Below, piece by piece: positions 44,791 to 54,758 of a DNA stretch of 64,000 nucleotides (the first letter of the stretch is position 1; the number at the start of each line of letters is the position of its first letter). Location of the stretch: contig NZ_LT977070.1 of NCBI RefSeq assembly GCF_900250075.1, positions 1,681,634 to 1,745,633 of the forward strand, written 5' to 3'. The position numbers were made by a program, and so were the translations under genes. Source of the DNA: Cupriavidus taiwanensis (lineage in GTDB: Bacteria > Pseudomonadota > Gammaproteobacteria > Burkholderiales > Burkholderiaceae). The notes beneath the pieces were generated by a model. It worked only from the letters and a program-made list of their open reading frames with translations. It made no database searches and had not been told where the DNA came from.

Positions 44791-45627
44791 CTAGCTGTTG
44801 CGCACCCAGGTCTTCCAGGCGATCCACAGCTTGCGCAGCGGCGTCAGCGCGATGCGCTGGTTCAGCACCTGGAACTGGCTGGCTTCGAGTTCGTCGAGCA
44901 GCGCGTGGTAGATCGCCCCCATCAGCAGGCCGGCGCGCTGGGCGCGACGGTCCTGCCGCGGCAGCAGCGCGAGCGCCTCATGGTACAGCGCGCGGGCCCG
45001 GCCGGCGTGGTACTGCATCAGCGCGACAAAGCGCCCGGAATGCTCGCCCTTCAGGATCTCGGAAGCCGGCACCTGGAACTGCTGCAAGGTATTGACCGGC
45101 AGGTAGATGCGCCCGCGCCGGGCGTCCTCGCCGACATCGCGCAGGATATTGACCAGCTGCAGCGACTGGCCCAGCTTTTCGGCAAAGACCAGCGTCTGCG
45201 GATCGGTGTAGCCGAACAGGCGCGCGCTCAGCGTGCCGACCACGCCGGCCACGCAGTGGCAGTAGCGCGCCAGGCCGGCCTCGTCCAGGTAGCGGGTCTG
45301 GGTCAGGTCCATTTCCATGCCCTCCAGCACCTCGGCCATCTCGGCCTGGCTCAGGCCGGCGCTGGCGACATGCGGCTGCAGGGCCTGGGTAGTGGGGTGG
45401 GTCGGCGCGCCGTCGAACAGGCGGCGCAGCTCGGCACGCCACCAGTCGAGCTGCTGGTGCGCCAGGCCGGCGTCATGGGTGTCGTCGACCACGTCGTCGA
45501 CTTCGCGGCACCACGCGTACAGCGCGGTGATCGCGCGGCGGCGCTCGGCCGGCAGGAACAGGAAGCTGTAATAGAAGCTCGAGCCGCTCTGGGCGACTTT
45601 CTCTTGGCAATACTGATCGGGCGTCAC
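44791..45627 (-). CDS. hpnD: Presqualene diphosphate synthase (HpnD-like)
   Basis: 278 residues of the squalene/phytoene synthase family. Two metal-binding Asp motifs are visible: REVDDVVDD (residues 41-49) and LVNILRDVGEDARRGR (about 160-175). The length and N terminus (MTPDQYCQEKVAQSGSSFYYSFLFL) fit HpnD, which condenses two farnesyl diphosphates to presqualene diphosphate on the way to hopanoids. A phytoene synthase is less likely because no carotenoid genes are nearby. No other hopanoid gene (hpnC, hpnE, shc) lies in the window, so the gene is detached from its pathway here. Confidence 0.85.
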   Translation of the reverse strand: MTPDQYCQEKVAQSGSSFYYSFLFLPAERRRAITALYAWCREVDDVVDDTHDAGLAHQQLDWWRAELRRLFDGAPTHPTTQALQPHVASAGLSQAEMAEVLEGMEMDLTQTRYLDEAGLARYCHCVAGVVGTLSARLFGYTDPQTLVFAEKLGQSLQLVNILRDVGEDARRGRIYLPVNTLQQFQVPASEILKGEHSGRFVALMQYHAGRARALYHEALALLPRQDRRAQRAGLLMGAIYHALLDELEASQFQVLNQRIALTPLRKLWIAWKTWVRNS

Positions 45628-45848
45628 GCCGGTCTCGGGTCGAAGAAGTGGGCAAACCGCTGGGGAACCGCTGGGGAACCGCGCCGGATAAGCGGGGTGC
45701 CAGGCCGATGGGGGCAGCCGCGTCGCGGTGCGCCGCCGGCGCGCCGGATTGTAGCATCGCGGCCGGGCTGGACCGCGTGCGTCCGGCGCGGTTCGCCGCC
45801 CTGTAGCGCCGCTTGAAGCTTCATTCCAGGCGTTTCGTCGCCTGCCGT

Positions 45849-45877
45849 TTGACGCACCCCGGGGCGGTCGTTATATT
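45849..45877 (+). promoter_or_regulatory. Sigma70 promoter of the RND efflux operon
   Basis: TTGACG (45849-45854) and TATATT (45872-45877), separated by 17 nt, form the best promoter in the 413-nt gap 45628-46040. Transcription would start near 45884 and leave a leader of about 155 nt. The gap also holds a short tandem repeat with unit AACCGCTGGGG near 45654-45680 and no gene. Confidence 0.65.
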
Positions 45878-46040
45878 ACTGACCGGCAAGTTATTTAGTG
45901 CCCGTGCCGGCGTCCGGACACCCGCCGGCTGCCCGCCGGCCCCGTCAGGCTGCCACCTCGGCCCGCTCGATCAGGCGGCGTGATCCATCGTGGAGCGCGG
46001 CCCGCCCAGCAGTTGACCCATTCCGACTCGTTGCCTACCG

Positions 46041-47243
46041 ATGCCAGTGCTTTGCCAAGTGCCGGAAGTTGCGGCTCCAGATTCCTCTGCCACCTCCGTC
46101 GTCACCACGCCGCGGCGACAGGCCAGGCGCCCCGGCCCGGCCGTGGCGGCGCTGTCGCTGGCCGGCGCGCTGGTCCTGGCCGGCTGCGGCAAGGCGCCCG
46201 AGCCCGCACCGGAGATCCGCCCCGTGCGCATGATGCAGCTCAGTCCGCACAGTGGCAAGACCGCCTTCGAATTTTCCGGTGACGTGCGCCCGCGCGTGGA
46301 GTCGCGGCTTGGCTTTCGCGTCGGCGGCAAGATCGCGGCGCGGCTGGTGGACGTCGGCGCCGTGGTCAGCAAGGGGCAGCCGCTGGCCCGGCTCGATCCC
46401 GCCGACCTGTCGCTGGCCGAAGCCGGCTCGCGCGCGCAGGTCGAGGCCGCCCGCACCGACCGCGACCTCGCCGCGGCCGACCTGAAGCGCTACAACGACC
46501 TGTTCGCCAAGGGCTTTATCAGCGCCGCCGAGCAGCAACGGCGCCAGGCCAGCTTCGACGCCGCCGAAGCGCGGCTGCGCCAGGCGCAGGCCGGGCTGCG
46601 CAGCCAGTCCAACCAGACCGCCTATGCCGTGCTGCATGCCGACGCCGACGGCGTGGTCACCGCCATCGACGCCGAGGTGGGCCAGGTGGTCACCCCTGGC
46701 CAGCCGGTGGTGCGGGTGGCGCAGACCGCCGAGAAGGAAGTCGCGATCGGCCTGCCCGAGGACCAGGTCGGCCTGCTGCGCGGCCTGACCGAGGTGACCG
46801 TCCATACCTGGGCCGAGCCGCAGCGCGCGCTGCCCGGCCGCGTGCGCGAGATCGCCGCCGCGGCCGACCCGGTCACGCGCACCTACGCCACCCGCGTAAG
46901 CGTGCCCACTCCGCCCGCCGACCTCAAGCTGGGCATGACCGCGGTGGTGACCTTCGTGCGCAACGGCGCCGCGCCGGCGCTGCGCGTGCCGCTGACCGCG
47001 CTGCTGCAGGAGCAGGGCCGCGACATGGTCTGGACCTACGATGCCGCGTCGGGCACGGTCAAGCCGGTGGCCGTGACGTTGGGCGAAGCCTTTGGCAATG
47101 AGATCGAAGTGCGCCAGGGCCTGGCGCCGGGCCAGACCATCGTCACCGCGGGCGTGCATCTGCTGCGCCCGGGCCAGAAGGTGCGACCGCTGCAGACGGT
47201 CGCGCCGGCGTCGGCGGCGGCCGCCACCCCGAAGCAGGGGTGA
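46041..47243 (+). CDS. RND efflux periplasmic adaptor lipoprotein (membrane fusion protein)
   Basis: 400 residues. A lipobox LAGCG follows a hydrophobic stretch (VAALSLAGALVLAGC), so it is a lipoprotein anchored in the inner membrane. HlyD/AcrA-type parts: lipoyl halves (VESRLGFRVGGKIAARLVDV and AVLHADADGVVTAIDAEVGQ), a helical hairpin between them (AGSRAQVEAARTDRDLAAAD), then beta-barrel and membrane-proximal domains. It links the inner-membrane pump to an outer-membrane TolC channel that is not encoded here. Four nt separate it from the pump gene. Confidence 0.92.
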   Translation: MPVLCQVPEVAAPDSSATSVVTTPRRQARRPGPAVAALSLAGALVLAGCGKAPEPAPEIRPVRMMQLSPHSGKTAFEFSGDVRPRVESRLGFRVGGKIAARLVDVGAVVSKGQPLARLDPADLSLAEAGSRAQVEAARTDRDLAAADLKRYNDLFAKGFISAAEQQRRQASFDAAEARLRQAQAGLRSQSNQTAYAVLHADADGVVTAIDAEVGQVVTPGQPVVRVAQTAEKEVAIGLPEDQVGLLRGLTEVTVHTWAEPQRALPGRVREIAAAADPVTRTYATRVSVPTPPADLKLGMTAVVTFVRNGAAPALRVPLTALLQEQGRDMVWTYDAASGTVKPVAVTLGEAFGNEIEVRQGLAPGQTIVTAGVHLLRPGQKVRPLQTVAPASAAAATPKQG

Positions 47244-47247
47244 GCGG

Positions 47248-50200
47248 ATGGACCATTCCCGCTTCAACCTGTCGCGCTGGGCGCTCGAACACCAGCCGCT
47301 GACCCGTTACCTGCTGGTGGTGCTGCTGCTCGGCGGCCTGCTGGCATTCTTTCAGCTCGGCCAGGACGAGGACCCGCCGTTTACCTTCCGCGTGATGGTG
47401 GTGCAGGCCTTCTGGCCCGGCGCCACCGCCGAGCAGATCGCAATCCAGGTCACGGACAAGATCGAGCGCCAGCTGCAGGAAGTGCCCTATGCGGACAAGA
47501 TCCGCAGCTTCTCCAAGCCCGGCGAGACCACGGTGATCTTCCAGCTCAAGGACACCTCGCCCGCGAAGGAGACCGCGCAGGTCTGGTACACCGTGCGCAA
47601 GAAGATCGGGGACATCCAGCAGACCCTGCCGGCCGGCGTGCGCGGGCCGTTCTTCAACGACGAGTTCGGCGACGTCTACGGCACCATCTACGCGCTCTCG
47701 GCCGATGGCTTCAATTACAAGGAGCTGCGCGAATATGCCGACCTGGTGCGCCAGGAACTGCTGCGCGTGCCGTCGGTGGCCAAGGTCTCGCTGATCGGCC
47801 TGCAGGACGAGAAGGTCTACATCGAGTTCAACCAGGCGCGCTTTGCCCAGCTGGGGCTGGACATCAACGCCATCGCCGACCAGATCTCGCAGCAGAACAA
47901 CCTGACCGGCAGCGGCGTGCTGGTGACCCCGAGCGACAACCTGCAGGTGCGCCTGTCGGGTCAGTTCGCCAGCGTGGCAGACCTGGAGAACCTGGTGCTG
48001 CGCGGGCCCAACGGCATCGCCAATATCCGCCTGGGCGACATCGCCCACGTCTACCGCGGCTATGTCGACCCCACCCAGCAGCGCCTGCGCTTCAACGGCA
48101 AGGACGTGATCGGGCTCGGTATCTCGATGCAGAAGGGCGGCGACATCATCGAGCTGGGCAAGAACCTGCGCAGCGCCTTCGAGCGGCTGCGCGGCCAGTT
48201 GCCGGTGGGCATCGAGATGGACCAGGTGCAGGACCAGCCCGAGGCGGTGCAGCGCTCGGTCGGCGAGTTCGTGCGGGTGCTGATCGAGGCAGTGGTGATC
48301 GTGCTGGCGGTGAGCTTTGTCTCGCTCGGGCTGCACACGCGGCCGCTGCGGCTCGATGTGCGCCCCGGGCTGGTGGTGGCGCTGACCATCCCGCTGGTGC
48401 TGGCGGTGACGTTCCTGTTCATGAACATCTTCGGCATCGGCCTGCACAAGATCTCGCTGGGCGCGCTGATCGTGGCGCTGGGGTTGCTGGTCGACGACGC
48501 CATCATCGCGGTCGAGATGATGGTGCGCAAGCTGGAAGAGGGCTTCTCCAAGATGGAGGCCGCCACCTTTGCCTATACCTCGACCGCGATGCCGATGCTG
48601 ACCGGCACGCTGATCACCGCGGCCGGCTTCCTGCCGGTGGGACTGGCGCGTTCGACGGTGGGCGAGTACACCTTCGCCATCTTCGCGGTGACGGCGCTGG
48701 CGCTGGTGCTGTCGTGGCTGGCGGCGGTCTACTTCACACCTTACCTGGGCTACCTGCTGCTCAAGACCCGCGGCCCGGGCGCGGGCGAGGCCCACGAGGT
48801 CTTCGACACGCCGTTCTACGCGCGCTTCCGCCGGCTGGTGGACTGGTGCGTCACCTGGCGCAAGCTGGTGATCGCGATCACGCTGGTGGCGTTCGCGCTG
48901 GGCATCTACGCCTTCAAGTTCGTCGAGAAGCAGTTCTTCCCGGATTCCAGCCGCCCGGAACTGATGGTGGAGCTGTGGATGCCGGAGGGCACCAGCTTCG
49001 CCCAGATGGAGACCGAAGCCAAGCGCTTCGAGCAACGGATCGGCAAGGACCGCGACGTCGCCAGCCTGACCACTTTCGTCGGCACCGGCGCGCCGCGCTT
49101 CTACCTGCCGCTGGACCAGATCTTCCCGCAGTCCAACGTGGCGCAGGTGATCGTGATGCCGGCCAGCACCGAAGTGCGCGACGCGCTGCGCCGCCGCGTC
49201 ATCCAGCTGCTCGATGCCGAGTTCCCGTACCTGCGCGGGCGCGTCAAGCTGCTGCCCAACGGGCCGCCGGTGGCCTATCCGGTGCAGTTCCGCGTGATCG
49301 GCCCGGACGCCGCCGCCGTGCGCCGGCTGGCTGACCAGGTCAAGGCCGAGATGCGCGCCAACCCCAACACCGTCGGCGTCAACGACAACTGGAACGAGAA
49401 CGTCAAGATGCTGCGCCTGGAGATCGACCAGGACAAGGCGCGCGCGCTGGGCGTTACCACCCAGGCCATCGCCCGCGTCACGCAGACGGTGCTGAGCGGC
49501 GTGCCGGTGGGGCAATACCGCGACGGCGACAAGCTGATCGACATCCTGATGCGCACGCCGCGCAACGAGCGCGACGCAATCTCGGACCTGAACAACATGC
49601 TGGTGCCGACCAACACCGGCCGCGTGGTGCCGCTGACCCAGGTAGCACGCGTGACGCTGCGCGCCGAGCCCGGCGTGGTCTGGCGCGAAAACCGCGACTT
49701 CGGCGTGACCGTGCAGGCCGACGTGGTCGACGGCATCCAGGGCCCGACCGTCACCGCGCAGGTCAACCCGAAGCTGGACGCGCTGCGCGCGCAGCTGCCG
49801 CCGGGCTACCGCATCACCGTGGCGGGGGCGGAAGAAGAGAGCGGCAAGGCCGGGGCCTCGATCGCGGCGCAGCTGCCGTTGTGCATCTTCATCATCTTCA
49901 CGCTGCTGATGCTGCAGCTCCACAGCTTCTCGCGCGCGGCGATGGTGTTCCTGACCGGCCCGCTCGGGCTGATCGGCGCCGCGGCCACGCTATTGCTGCT
50001 GCGGGCGCCGATGGGCTTCGTGGCGCAGCTGGGCATCACCGCGCTGCTTGGCATGATCATCCGAAACTCGGTGATTCTGGTCGATCAGATCGAGCAGGAC
50101 ATCCGCGCCGGCGTGCCGCAATGGACTGCGATCGTCGAAGCCGCAGTGCGCCGCTTCCGCCCGATCATCCTGACGGCGGCCGCAGCCGTGCTGGCGATGA

Positions 50201-50361
50201 TCCCGCTGTCGCGGTCGATGTTCTGGGGGCCGATGGCGGTGGCCATCATGGGCGGGCTGATCATCGCCACGGTGCTGACGCTGCTGTTTCTGCCGGCGCT
50301 GTACGCGGCCTGGTTCCGCGTGCGGCGGCCCGAAGACGGACCGGGCGCCGTGGCCGTGTGA
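47248..50361 (+). CDS. RND efflux pump permease
   Basis: 1037 residues with the AcrB topology: transmembrane helix 1 (LTRYLLVVLLLGGLLAF), large periplasmic loop, helices 2-6, second large loop, helices 7-12. The proton-relay Asp pair lies in LLVDDAIIAVEMM at about residue 413-414. DEDPPFTFRVMVV and GPFFNDEFGDVYG resemble the TriC/VexH/MexK branch, not heavy-metal pumps (CzcA). Substrates cannot be predicted. The ATG at 47248 is chosen over the open frame upstream, which overlaps the adaptor gene. No local repressor gene is present. Confidence 0.93.
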   Translation: MDHSRFNLSRWALEHQPLTRYLLVVLLLGGLLAFFQLGQDEDPPFTFRVMVVQAFWPGATAEQIAIQVTDKIERQLQEVPYADKIRSFSKPGETTVIFQLKDTSPAKETAQVWYTVRKKIGDIQQTLPAGVRGPFFNDEFGDVYGTIYALSADGFNYKELREYADLVRQELLRVPSVAKVSLIGLQDEKVYIEFNQARFAQLGLDINAIADQISQQNNLTGSGVLVTPSDNLQVRLSGQFASVADLENLVLRGPNGIANIRLGDIAHVYRGYVDPTQQRLRFNGKDVIGLGISMQKGGDIIELGKNLRSAFERLRGQLPVGIEMDQVQDQPEAVQRSVGEFVRVLIEAVVIVLAVSFVSLGLHTRPLRLDVRPGLVVALTIPLVLAVTFLFMNIFGIGLHKISLGALIVALGLLVDDAIIAVEMMVRKLEEGFSKMEAATFAYTSTAMPMLTGTLITAAGFLPVGLARSTVGEYTFAIFAVTALALVLSWLAAVYFTPYLGYLLLKTRGPGAGEAHEVFDTPFYARFRRLVDWCVTWRKLVIAITLVAFALGIYAFKFVEKQFFPDSSRPELMVELWMPEGTSFAQMETEAKRFEQRIGKDRDVASLTTFVGTGAPRFYLPLDQIFPQSNVAQVIVMPASTEVRDALRRRVIQLLDAEFPYLRGRVKLLPNGPPVAYPVQFRVIGPDAAAVRRLADQVKAEMRANPNTVGVNDNWNENVKMLRLEIDQDKARALGVTTQAIARVTQTVLSGVPVGQYRDGDKLIDILMRTPRNERDAISDLNNMLVPTNTGRVVPLTQVARVTLRAEPGVVWRENRDFGVTVQADVVDGIQGPTVTAQVNPKLDALRAQLPPGYRITVAGAEEESGKAGASIAAQLPLCIFIIFTLLMLQLHSFSRAAMVFLTGPLGLIGAAATLLLLRAPMGFVAQLGITALLGMIIRNSVILVDQIEQDIRAGVPQWTAIVEAAVRRFRPIILTAAAAVLAMIPLSRSMFWGPMAVAIMGGLIIATVLTLLFLPALYAAWFRVRRPEDGPGAVAV

Positions 50362-50403
50362 CGGCCGGCGCCAGGGTCCTGCGCTACGTCACCAGGCCTG
50401 CGC

Positions 50404-50844
50404 CTAGTTGCAGATCGTGCCGGGAACCGGCTTGCCGGAGGCGGTCAGCCCCTGGCATGCGTCGCCGCTGGCCAGGCTGGTATCCGACGCCGAGGCCGGC
50501 GACAGCTTCAGCTTGCCGGCCACGGTGCAGCAGCCGCGCGGCGGTGGCGGGTAGGGGCTGCGTTTGATAGTGGTCCCGGTTATCGTGGCTGGGGCGCTCG
50601 GGGTTACCGAAGTGGTCGGTACCGGAGTCACCTCCGCCGCCGGCGCGGCAGCCGCTGCGGCAGCGCCCGACTTTGGCGGGCCGCCCGCTTCGGCGGACTC
50701 TTCCACTTCGGGATAGACGCATTGCCCGTGGTGGCAGATCCGCTCACCTTTGCACTGCATGTCGTACTGGCATCCGGCGGCCTGTGCGAACGATGTCCAG
50801 CCAGCGGCCATCGACGCTGCCAACAGCAAGGCAGGGAATTTCAT
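50404..50844 (-). CDS. Exported cysteine-rich protein of unknown function
   Basis: 146 residues. Signal peptide MKFPALLLAASMAAGWTSFAQA is followed at once by GCQYDMQCKGERICHHGQC, four cysteines in a compact C-x5-C-x5-C-x4-C pattern likely to make two disulfides. A long Ala/Pro/Ser/Thr linker (residues 50-95), then a C-terminal part with RGCCTVAGKL, GDACQGL and a final Cys-Asn. The adjacent Cys-Cys and the even number of cysteines suggest an oxidised periplasmic or surface protein. I do not recognise a family. It is convergent with the RND pump gene. Confidence 0.65.
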   Translation of the reverse strand: MKFPALLLAASMAAGWTSFAQAAGCQYDMQCKGERICHHGQCVYPEVEESAEAGGPPKSGAAAAAAAPAAEVTPVPTTSVTPSAPATITGTTIKRSPYPPPPRGCCTVAGKLKLSPASASDTSLASGDACQGLTASGKPVPGTICN

Positions 50845-51106
50845 ATGCCCTCCGCGGGGCTGAGGTGATCATGCCGGGCACCACCTGCGCAGTGCGCACG
50901 GCGGCTCCGACATCTTCAGCATAGATCGCCGCAAGGGTCCGCGAAAGGCGCTGCCACTCAGGTGTTCTACCACCTGCGCCAAGCGCCGCGAATCGGCGCA
51001 AACGCGCGCGTCGTCGCTTCGACACGCAGCGGTTGCCGCATGGCCGATCGAAGTCAATCGAACTCTTTTTGGGGGGAGGTTGTCAGCCCGCCACTTGACG
51101 GGCGGG

Positions 51107-51193
51107 TGGTGCGAGGGAGGGGACTCGAACCCCTACACCATTGCTGGCGTCAGGACCTAAACCTGGTGCGTCTACCAATTTCGCCACCCTCGC
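51107..51193 (-). tRNA. tRNA-Leu (anticodon TAG)
   Basis: The minus strand folds as a class II tRNA of 87 nt including encoded CCA. Acceptor stem GCGAGGG pairs with CCCTCGC, discriminator A; the anticodon loop is TT-TAG-GT, reading CUA/CUN leucine codons; a long variable arm is present; the T arm has GGTTCGAGTCC. The 262-nt region 50845-51106 between it and the cysteine-rich gene contains no gene, only a GC hairpin at about 51088-51106 that may help end the tRNA transcript. Confidence 0.95.
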
Positions 51194-51254
51194 GGTCCTT
51201 GCGGCGCTGCCCGGGCGGGCGGCCGCGATGCTCGTTGCCGGAGACGAAAGCAAA

Positions 51255-51280
51255 AAAGGCGGCTGGAAGTGCCCGCCTTT
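51255..51280 (-). terminator. Intrinsic terminator on the minus strand
   Basis: AAAGGCGG (51255-51262) pairs with CCGCCTTT (51273-51280); on the minus strand it is followed by TTTG. It lies between rlmJ and tRNA-Leu, so it may stop rlmJ read-through, which would run antisense through the VanZ-like gene. Confidence 0.6.
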
Positions 51281-51437
51281 GCCGTCTTCTTGCCGGATCT
51301 GCCGCAGGCAGCCCGCAGTGCAACGAGGTTGCGGATTGTAGCGCAAGGCGCGGGGGGAATCCAGCCCCGTGGCGACTGCGCGCCCCGGCGGGCCCGTGCG
51401 GCTATATTGTCGGCTTTCCAGACCTTGGTCCCCGCCC

Positions 51438-51806
51438 ATGATTGCCGTTCCGACCCTGACCCCGCTGCGCTGGCGCCTGCTGTTCTGGGCCTGCGCCGCC
51501 GCCGTGCTGGCGCTGTCGCTGATGCCGCCGACGCAGCCGCTGCCGACCACCGGCTGGGACAAGGCCAACCACGCGCTCGGGTTTGCGCTGCTGGGCCTGC
51601 TGGGCGTGCGCGCCTACGCCGCGCGCGGCTGGCCGCTATGGCTGGGCCTGGTCGCGTATGGCGGCGTGATCGAGCTGTTGCAAGGGCAGACCGGCTACCG
51701 CGAGGCCGACTGGCTCGACCTGCTCGCCGACACGGTCGGCGTGGCCGCGGCCATGGCGCTGGACTGGCTGGTGCGCCGGCTCAGCGCTCCTCGGCTTCGA
51801 GCGTAA
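51438..51806 (+). CDS. VanZ-like family membrane protein
   Basis: 122 residues with about four transmembrane helices. The family core is visible: LSLMPPTQPL, then GWDKANHALGFALLGLLGV (Asp-Lys-x-x-His) and VIELLQGQTGYREADWLDLLADTVG (Glu-x2-Gln, Arg-x3-Asp-x3-Asp). These polar residues inside the membrane suggest catalysis or binding, but the role is unknown; VanZ itself gives low-level teicoplanin resistance. The last 26 nt overlap the 3' end of rlmJ on the other strand. ATG at 51438 has no strong ribosome site. Confidence 0.82.
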   Translation: MIAVPTLTPLRWRLLFWACAAAVLALSLMPPTQPLPTTGWDKANHALGFALLGLLGVRAYAARGWPLWLGLVAYGGVIELLQGQTGYREADWLDLLADTVGVAAAMALDWLVRRLSAPRLRA

Positions 51807-52638
51807 AGCCGGCGCCGTCGTCCTGGCCGAGCAGGTCGACCAGCACGGGCATGGCCTGGCGCAGCGATTCCTGCAGCCGCCACGGCGGGTTGACGATGAA
51901 CATGCCGCTGCCATGCAGGCCCAGGCCGCCCTCGACCGGGCGCTTGACCGTCAGGGTCACGTGCAGCCAGCTCTTGAGCGGCAGGCCCTGCAGCTGCACC
52001 GGCAACTGCACCGCCTCACGCCGCTGCACCTGCGGGTACCAGACCGCGTAGACGCCGGTGGCAAAGCGCTCCAGCCCGTCGCGCACGGTCTGCACGGTGC
52101 GCGCGTAGTCCTGCTTGTCTTCGTACGACGGATCGACCAGCACCAGCGCGCGCCGCGGCGGCGGCGGCAGGATCGCCTTGATGCCGCCGAAGCCGTCGCC
52201 GTCGTACAGCATCACGCGGCGGCCGGCGCCACGGAAGTTGTCGCGCAGCACCTGGATCTCGGTGCTGTGCAGCTCGAACAGCCGCAGGCGGTCGTGCTCG
52301 CGCAGCATTTGCCAGGCCAGCCAGGGCGAGCCCGGGTAGTGGCGCAGGTTGCCGTCCGGGTTGAGCGCGCGCACCTGGTCCAGGTATTCGTCCAGCATCG
52401 GCGGCAGCGGGGTGCCGCTTGCCGCGGCGCGCCACAGCGGCGCGATGCCGGTCTCGAATTCGGCCTTCTTCTGCGCGTAGGCGTGGTCCAGCGCATAGAG
52501 GCCGGCGCCGGCATGGGTGTCGATGTACCAGAACGCCTTGTCCTTCTGCGTCAGGTGCTCCAGCAGTTGCACCACGACGGCGTGCTTGAGGACATCGGCG
52601 TGATTGCCGGCATGGAAGGCGTGACGATAGCTGAGCAT
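51781..52638 (-). CDS. rlmJ: 23S rRNA (adenine(2030)-N6)-methyltransferase RlmJ
   Basis: 285 residues from the ATG at 52638. It begins [18 protein letters not shown], the RlmJ (YhiR) signature with the insertion helix before the SAM site. [12 protein letters not shown] is the SAM-binding motif and [10 protein letters not shown] contains the DPPY-type catalytic motif as Asp-Pro-Ser-Tyr. It methylates A2030 of 23S rRNA. The frame is open 9 residues further upstream. Divergent from mnmC (147 nt apart). Confidence 0.92.
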   Translation of the reverse strand: MLSYRHAFHAGNHADVLKHAVVVQLLEHLTQKDKAFWYIDTHAGAGLYALDHAYAQKKAEFETGIAPLWRAAASGTPLPPMLDEYLDQVRALNPDGNLRHYPGSPWLAWQMLREHDRLRLFELHSTEIQVLRDNFRGAGRRVMLYDGDGFGGIKAILPPPPRRALVLVDPSYEDKQDYARTVQTVRDGLERFATGVYAVWYPQVQRREAVQLPVQLQGLPLKSWLHVTLTVKRPVEGGLGLHGSGMFIVNPPWRLQESLRQAMPVLVDLLGQDDGAGFTLEAEER

Positions 52639-52784
52639 GTGGAGCAGGGCGCCCTGGCGGCGCAAGATTCGGGGCAGACGGCGGCGTCCGCGGAAAGGCC
52701 GCTATGCTACCATCCGCCGCGAGTCGCCCCTGCCACGCTCCCGACGCTGCGTCCGGGGCATTCCGCTTTCGAATTTCCTGTCCC

Positions 52785-54758
52785 ATGCCGCGCGCACTCG
52801 AGCCCGCCGAGCCCATCCTGTCCGCCCAGGGCACCCCGTATTCGCCCCGCTACGACGACGTCTACCACAGCACCGAAGGCGGCCTGGCGCAGGCCGCCCA
52901 TGTCTTCCTCGGCGGCAATGGCTTGCCGGATGCGTGGGCCGGGCAACGGCAGTTCGTCATCGTCGAGACCGGCTTCGGCCAGGGGTTGAATTTCCTCGCG
53001 ACCTGGCAGGCGTGGCGCGACCATCCGCAGCGCTGCGGCACGCTGCATTTCGTCTCGATCGAAAAGCATCCGTTTACACGCGAGGGGCTGGCGCAACTGC
53101 ATGCCAGCCTGGACGAGTTGCAGCCCCTGGCACAGGCGCTGCAGGCGCAATGGCCGCTGGCGCTGCCGGGCCTGCACCGGCTCGCGTTCGACCAGGGCCG
53201 CGTGGTGCTGACGCTGGCGCTGGGCGATGCCGAAGCGATGCTGCCGCGGCTGGCCGCCGGGGCCGATGCCTTCTACCTGGACGGCTTCTCGCCGGCGCGC
53301 AATGCCGAGATGTGGTCGGCGCCGGTGTTCCGCGGCCTGGCGCGGCTGGCGCGTCCCGGTGCCACGCTGGCGACGTATACCGCCGCGGGCTTTGTGCGGC
53401 GCGGGCTGAAGGAGGTCGGCTTCGAGGTCGCCAAGGTCCCCGGTTTTGGCGGCAAGCGCGACATGACCGTCGCGCGCTTTCGCCCGCAATGGAAATCGCG
53501 TCGCCACGCGCCGCCGCTGCCGGCGCAATGGGCCGAGCGCCATGCCATCGTGATCGGTGCCGGACTGGCCGGCTGCGCCGTGACCGAGCGCCTGGCCGCG
53601 CGCGGCTGGCGCGTGACCCTGTTCGACGCCCACGACGGGCCGGCGCGGCAGACCTCGGCGCATCGCGCCGCGGCCATGCATGCGCATGTGTCGGCCGACG
53701 ACAGCCTGCTGTCGCGGCTGTCGCGCGCCGGCAACCAGTACGCGCTGCGCGCCTGGGCGGCGCTGGCCGAAGCCGGGCACGCGGTCGGCTGGCACGGCTG
53801 CGGCGTGCTGCAGATCGGCGCGGACGAGGCCGAGGGCGAGGCCCAGCGCGCCGCGCTGGATGCCATGGGCCTGCCGCAGGATTTCGTGCGCTGGATGAGC
53901 GCTGATGAGGCGGCCTCGGCGCACCACGCTGGCGTGCCGCGCGGCGGCCTGTGGTTCCCGCAGGGCGGATGGGTGGCGCCGCCGGACATCTGCGCGGCGC
54001 AGCTGGCGCGCGCCGGCGAGGCGGTGACGGCGCGCTTTGGCTGCCGGGTCGGCGCGATCGCGCGCGTCGACGGGCAATGGCGGGCGCTGGCGCCGGACGG
54101 CGCCGTGCTGGCGTCGGCACCGGTACTGGTGTTGGCCAACGCACACGAGGCCCAGCAACTGCTGCCGCAGCAACACTGGACCCTGCGGCGCGTGCGCGGA
54201 CAGCTGACGACGCTGGCAGCCGCGCAGGTCGACGCGCTCGGCGACTGGCCCGACTGCGTGGTGACCGGTGCCGGCTACCTGCTGCCGCGTGCCGCCGACG
54301 GCAGTGGCCGCGTCGGCTCGAGCTATGACGAAGATGTCGGTCCGCTGGCGGCGCAGCCGGCGGTCCACGCCGCCAACCTGACCCGGCTGGCCGGGCTGCT
54401 GCCGGGCCAGGCCGACGCGGTGGCCGCGATCGATCCCGCCAACGTGTCGGGCTATGTCGGCGTGCGCACGGTCACGCACAACCGGCTGCCGCTGATCGGG
54501 CAAGTGCCGGACGAGGCCGCCGCGGTGGCGCAGGCCGCGTCGCTGCGCGGCGCGCACCTGCGCGACCTGCCGCGCCAGCCCGGGCTCTATGCGGCGCTGG
54601 CCTATGCCTCGCGCGGCCTTACCTGGGCCGCGCTGGGCGCGGAACTGCTGGCCAGCCAGATCGAAGGCGAGCCGCTGCCGCTGGAGTCGGACCTGGCCGA
54701 TGCGGTGGATCCGGCACGCCTGCTGCTGCGCGCGCTGCGCCATGGGCAGGCGGCGTAG
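52785..54758 (+). CDS. mnmC: Bifunctional tRNA wobble-uridine modification enzyme MnmC
   Basis: 657 residues, two domains in the normal order. The N-terminal SAM-dependent methyltransferase (PEFGQG-like [27 protein letters not shown]) makes the last step to mnm5s2U34. The C-terminal FAD oxidoreductase begins [20 protein letters not shown] (residues 251 on) and removes the carboxymethyl group from cmnm5s2U. LPLIGQVP near the end is typical of the DadA-like FAD fold. The ATG at 52785 starts [12 protein letters not shown]; an upstream ATG at 52704 adds 27 residues without homology. Confidence 0.94.
   Translation: MPRALEPAEPILSAQGTPYSPRYDDVYHSTEGGLAQAAHVFLGGNGLPDAWAGQRQFVIVETGFGQGLNFLATWQAWRDHPQRCGTLHFVSIEKHPFTREGLAQLHASLDELQPLAQALQAQWPLALPGLHRLAFDQGRVVLTLALGDAEAMLPRLAAGADAFYLDGFSPARNAEMWSAPVFRGLARLARPGATLATYTAAGFVRRGLKEVGFEVAKVPGFGGKRDMTVARFRPQWKSRRHAPPLPAQWAERHAIVIGAGLAGCAVTERLAARGWRVTLFDAHDGPARQTSAHRAAAMHAHVSADDSLLSRLSRAGNQYALRAWAALAEAGHAVGWHGCGVLQIGADEAEGEAQRAALDAMGLPQDFVRWMSADEAASAHHAGVPRGGLWFPQGGWVAPPDICAAQLARAGEAVTARFGCRVGAIARVDGQWRALAPDGAVLASAPVLVLANAHEAQQLLPQQHWTLRRVRGQLTTLAAAQVDALGDWPDCVVTGAGYLLPRAADGSGRVGSSYDEDVGPLAAQPAVHAANLTRLAGLLPGQADAVAAIDPANVSGYVGVRTVTHNRLPLIGQVPDEAAAVAQAASLRGAHLRDLPRQPGLYAALAYASRGLTWAALGAELLASQIEGEPLPLESDLADAVDPARLLLRALRHGQAA

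Noticed and set aside
44791..45627. Phytoene synthase for carotenoids
   Set aside because: Length and motifs fit HpnD better, and no carotenoid genes are nearby.
45654..45680. Short tandem repeat AACCGCTGGGG upstream of hpnD
   Set aside because: Only two to three units in a GC-rich intergenic region; too short to call a functional element.
47143..49923. A 926-codon open frame on the minus strand opposite the RND pump
   Set aside because: Shadow of a confident gene with His/Gln-rich low-complexity translation.
46041..50361. Assignment of the RND operon as a heavy-metal (Czc/Cus) exporter, tempting in Cupriavidus
   Set aside because: The pump reads like the drug-type branch (TriC/VexH-like) and no metal-binding motif or czc-type regulator is present.
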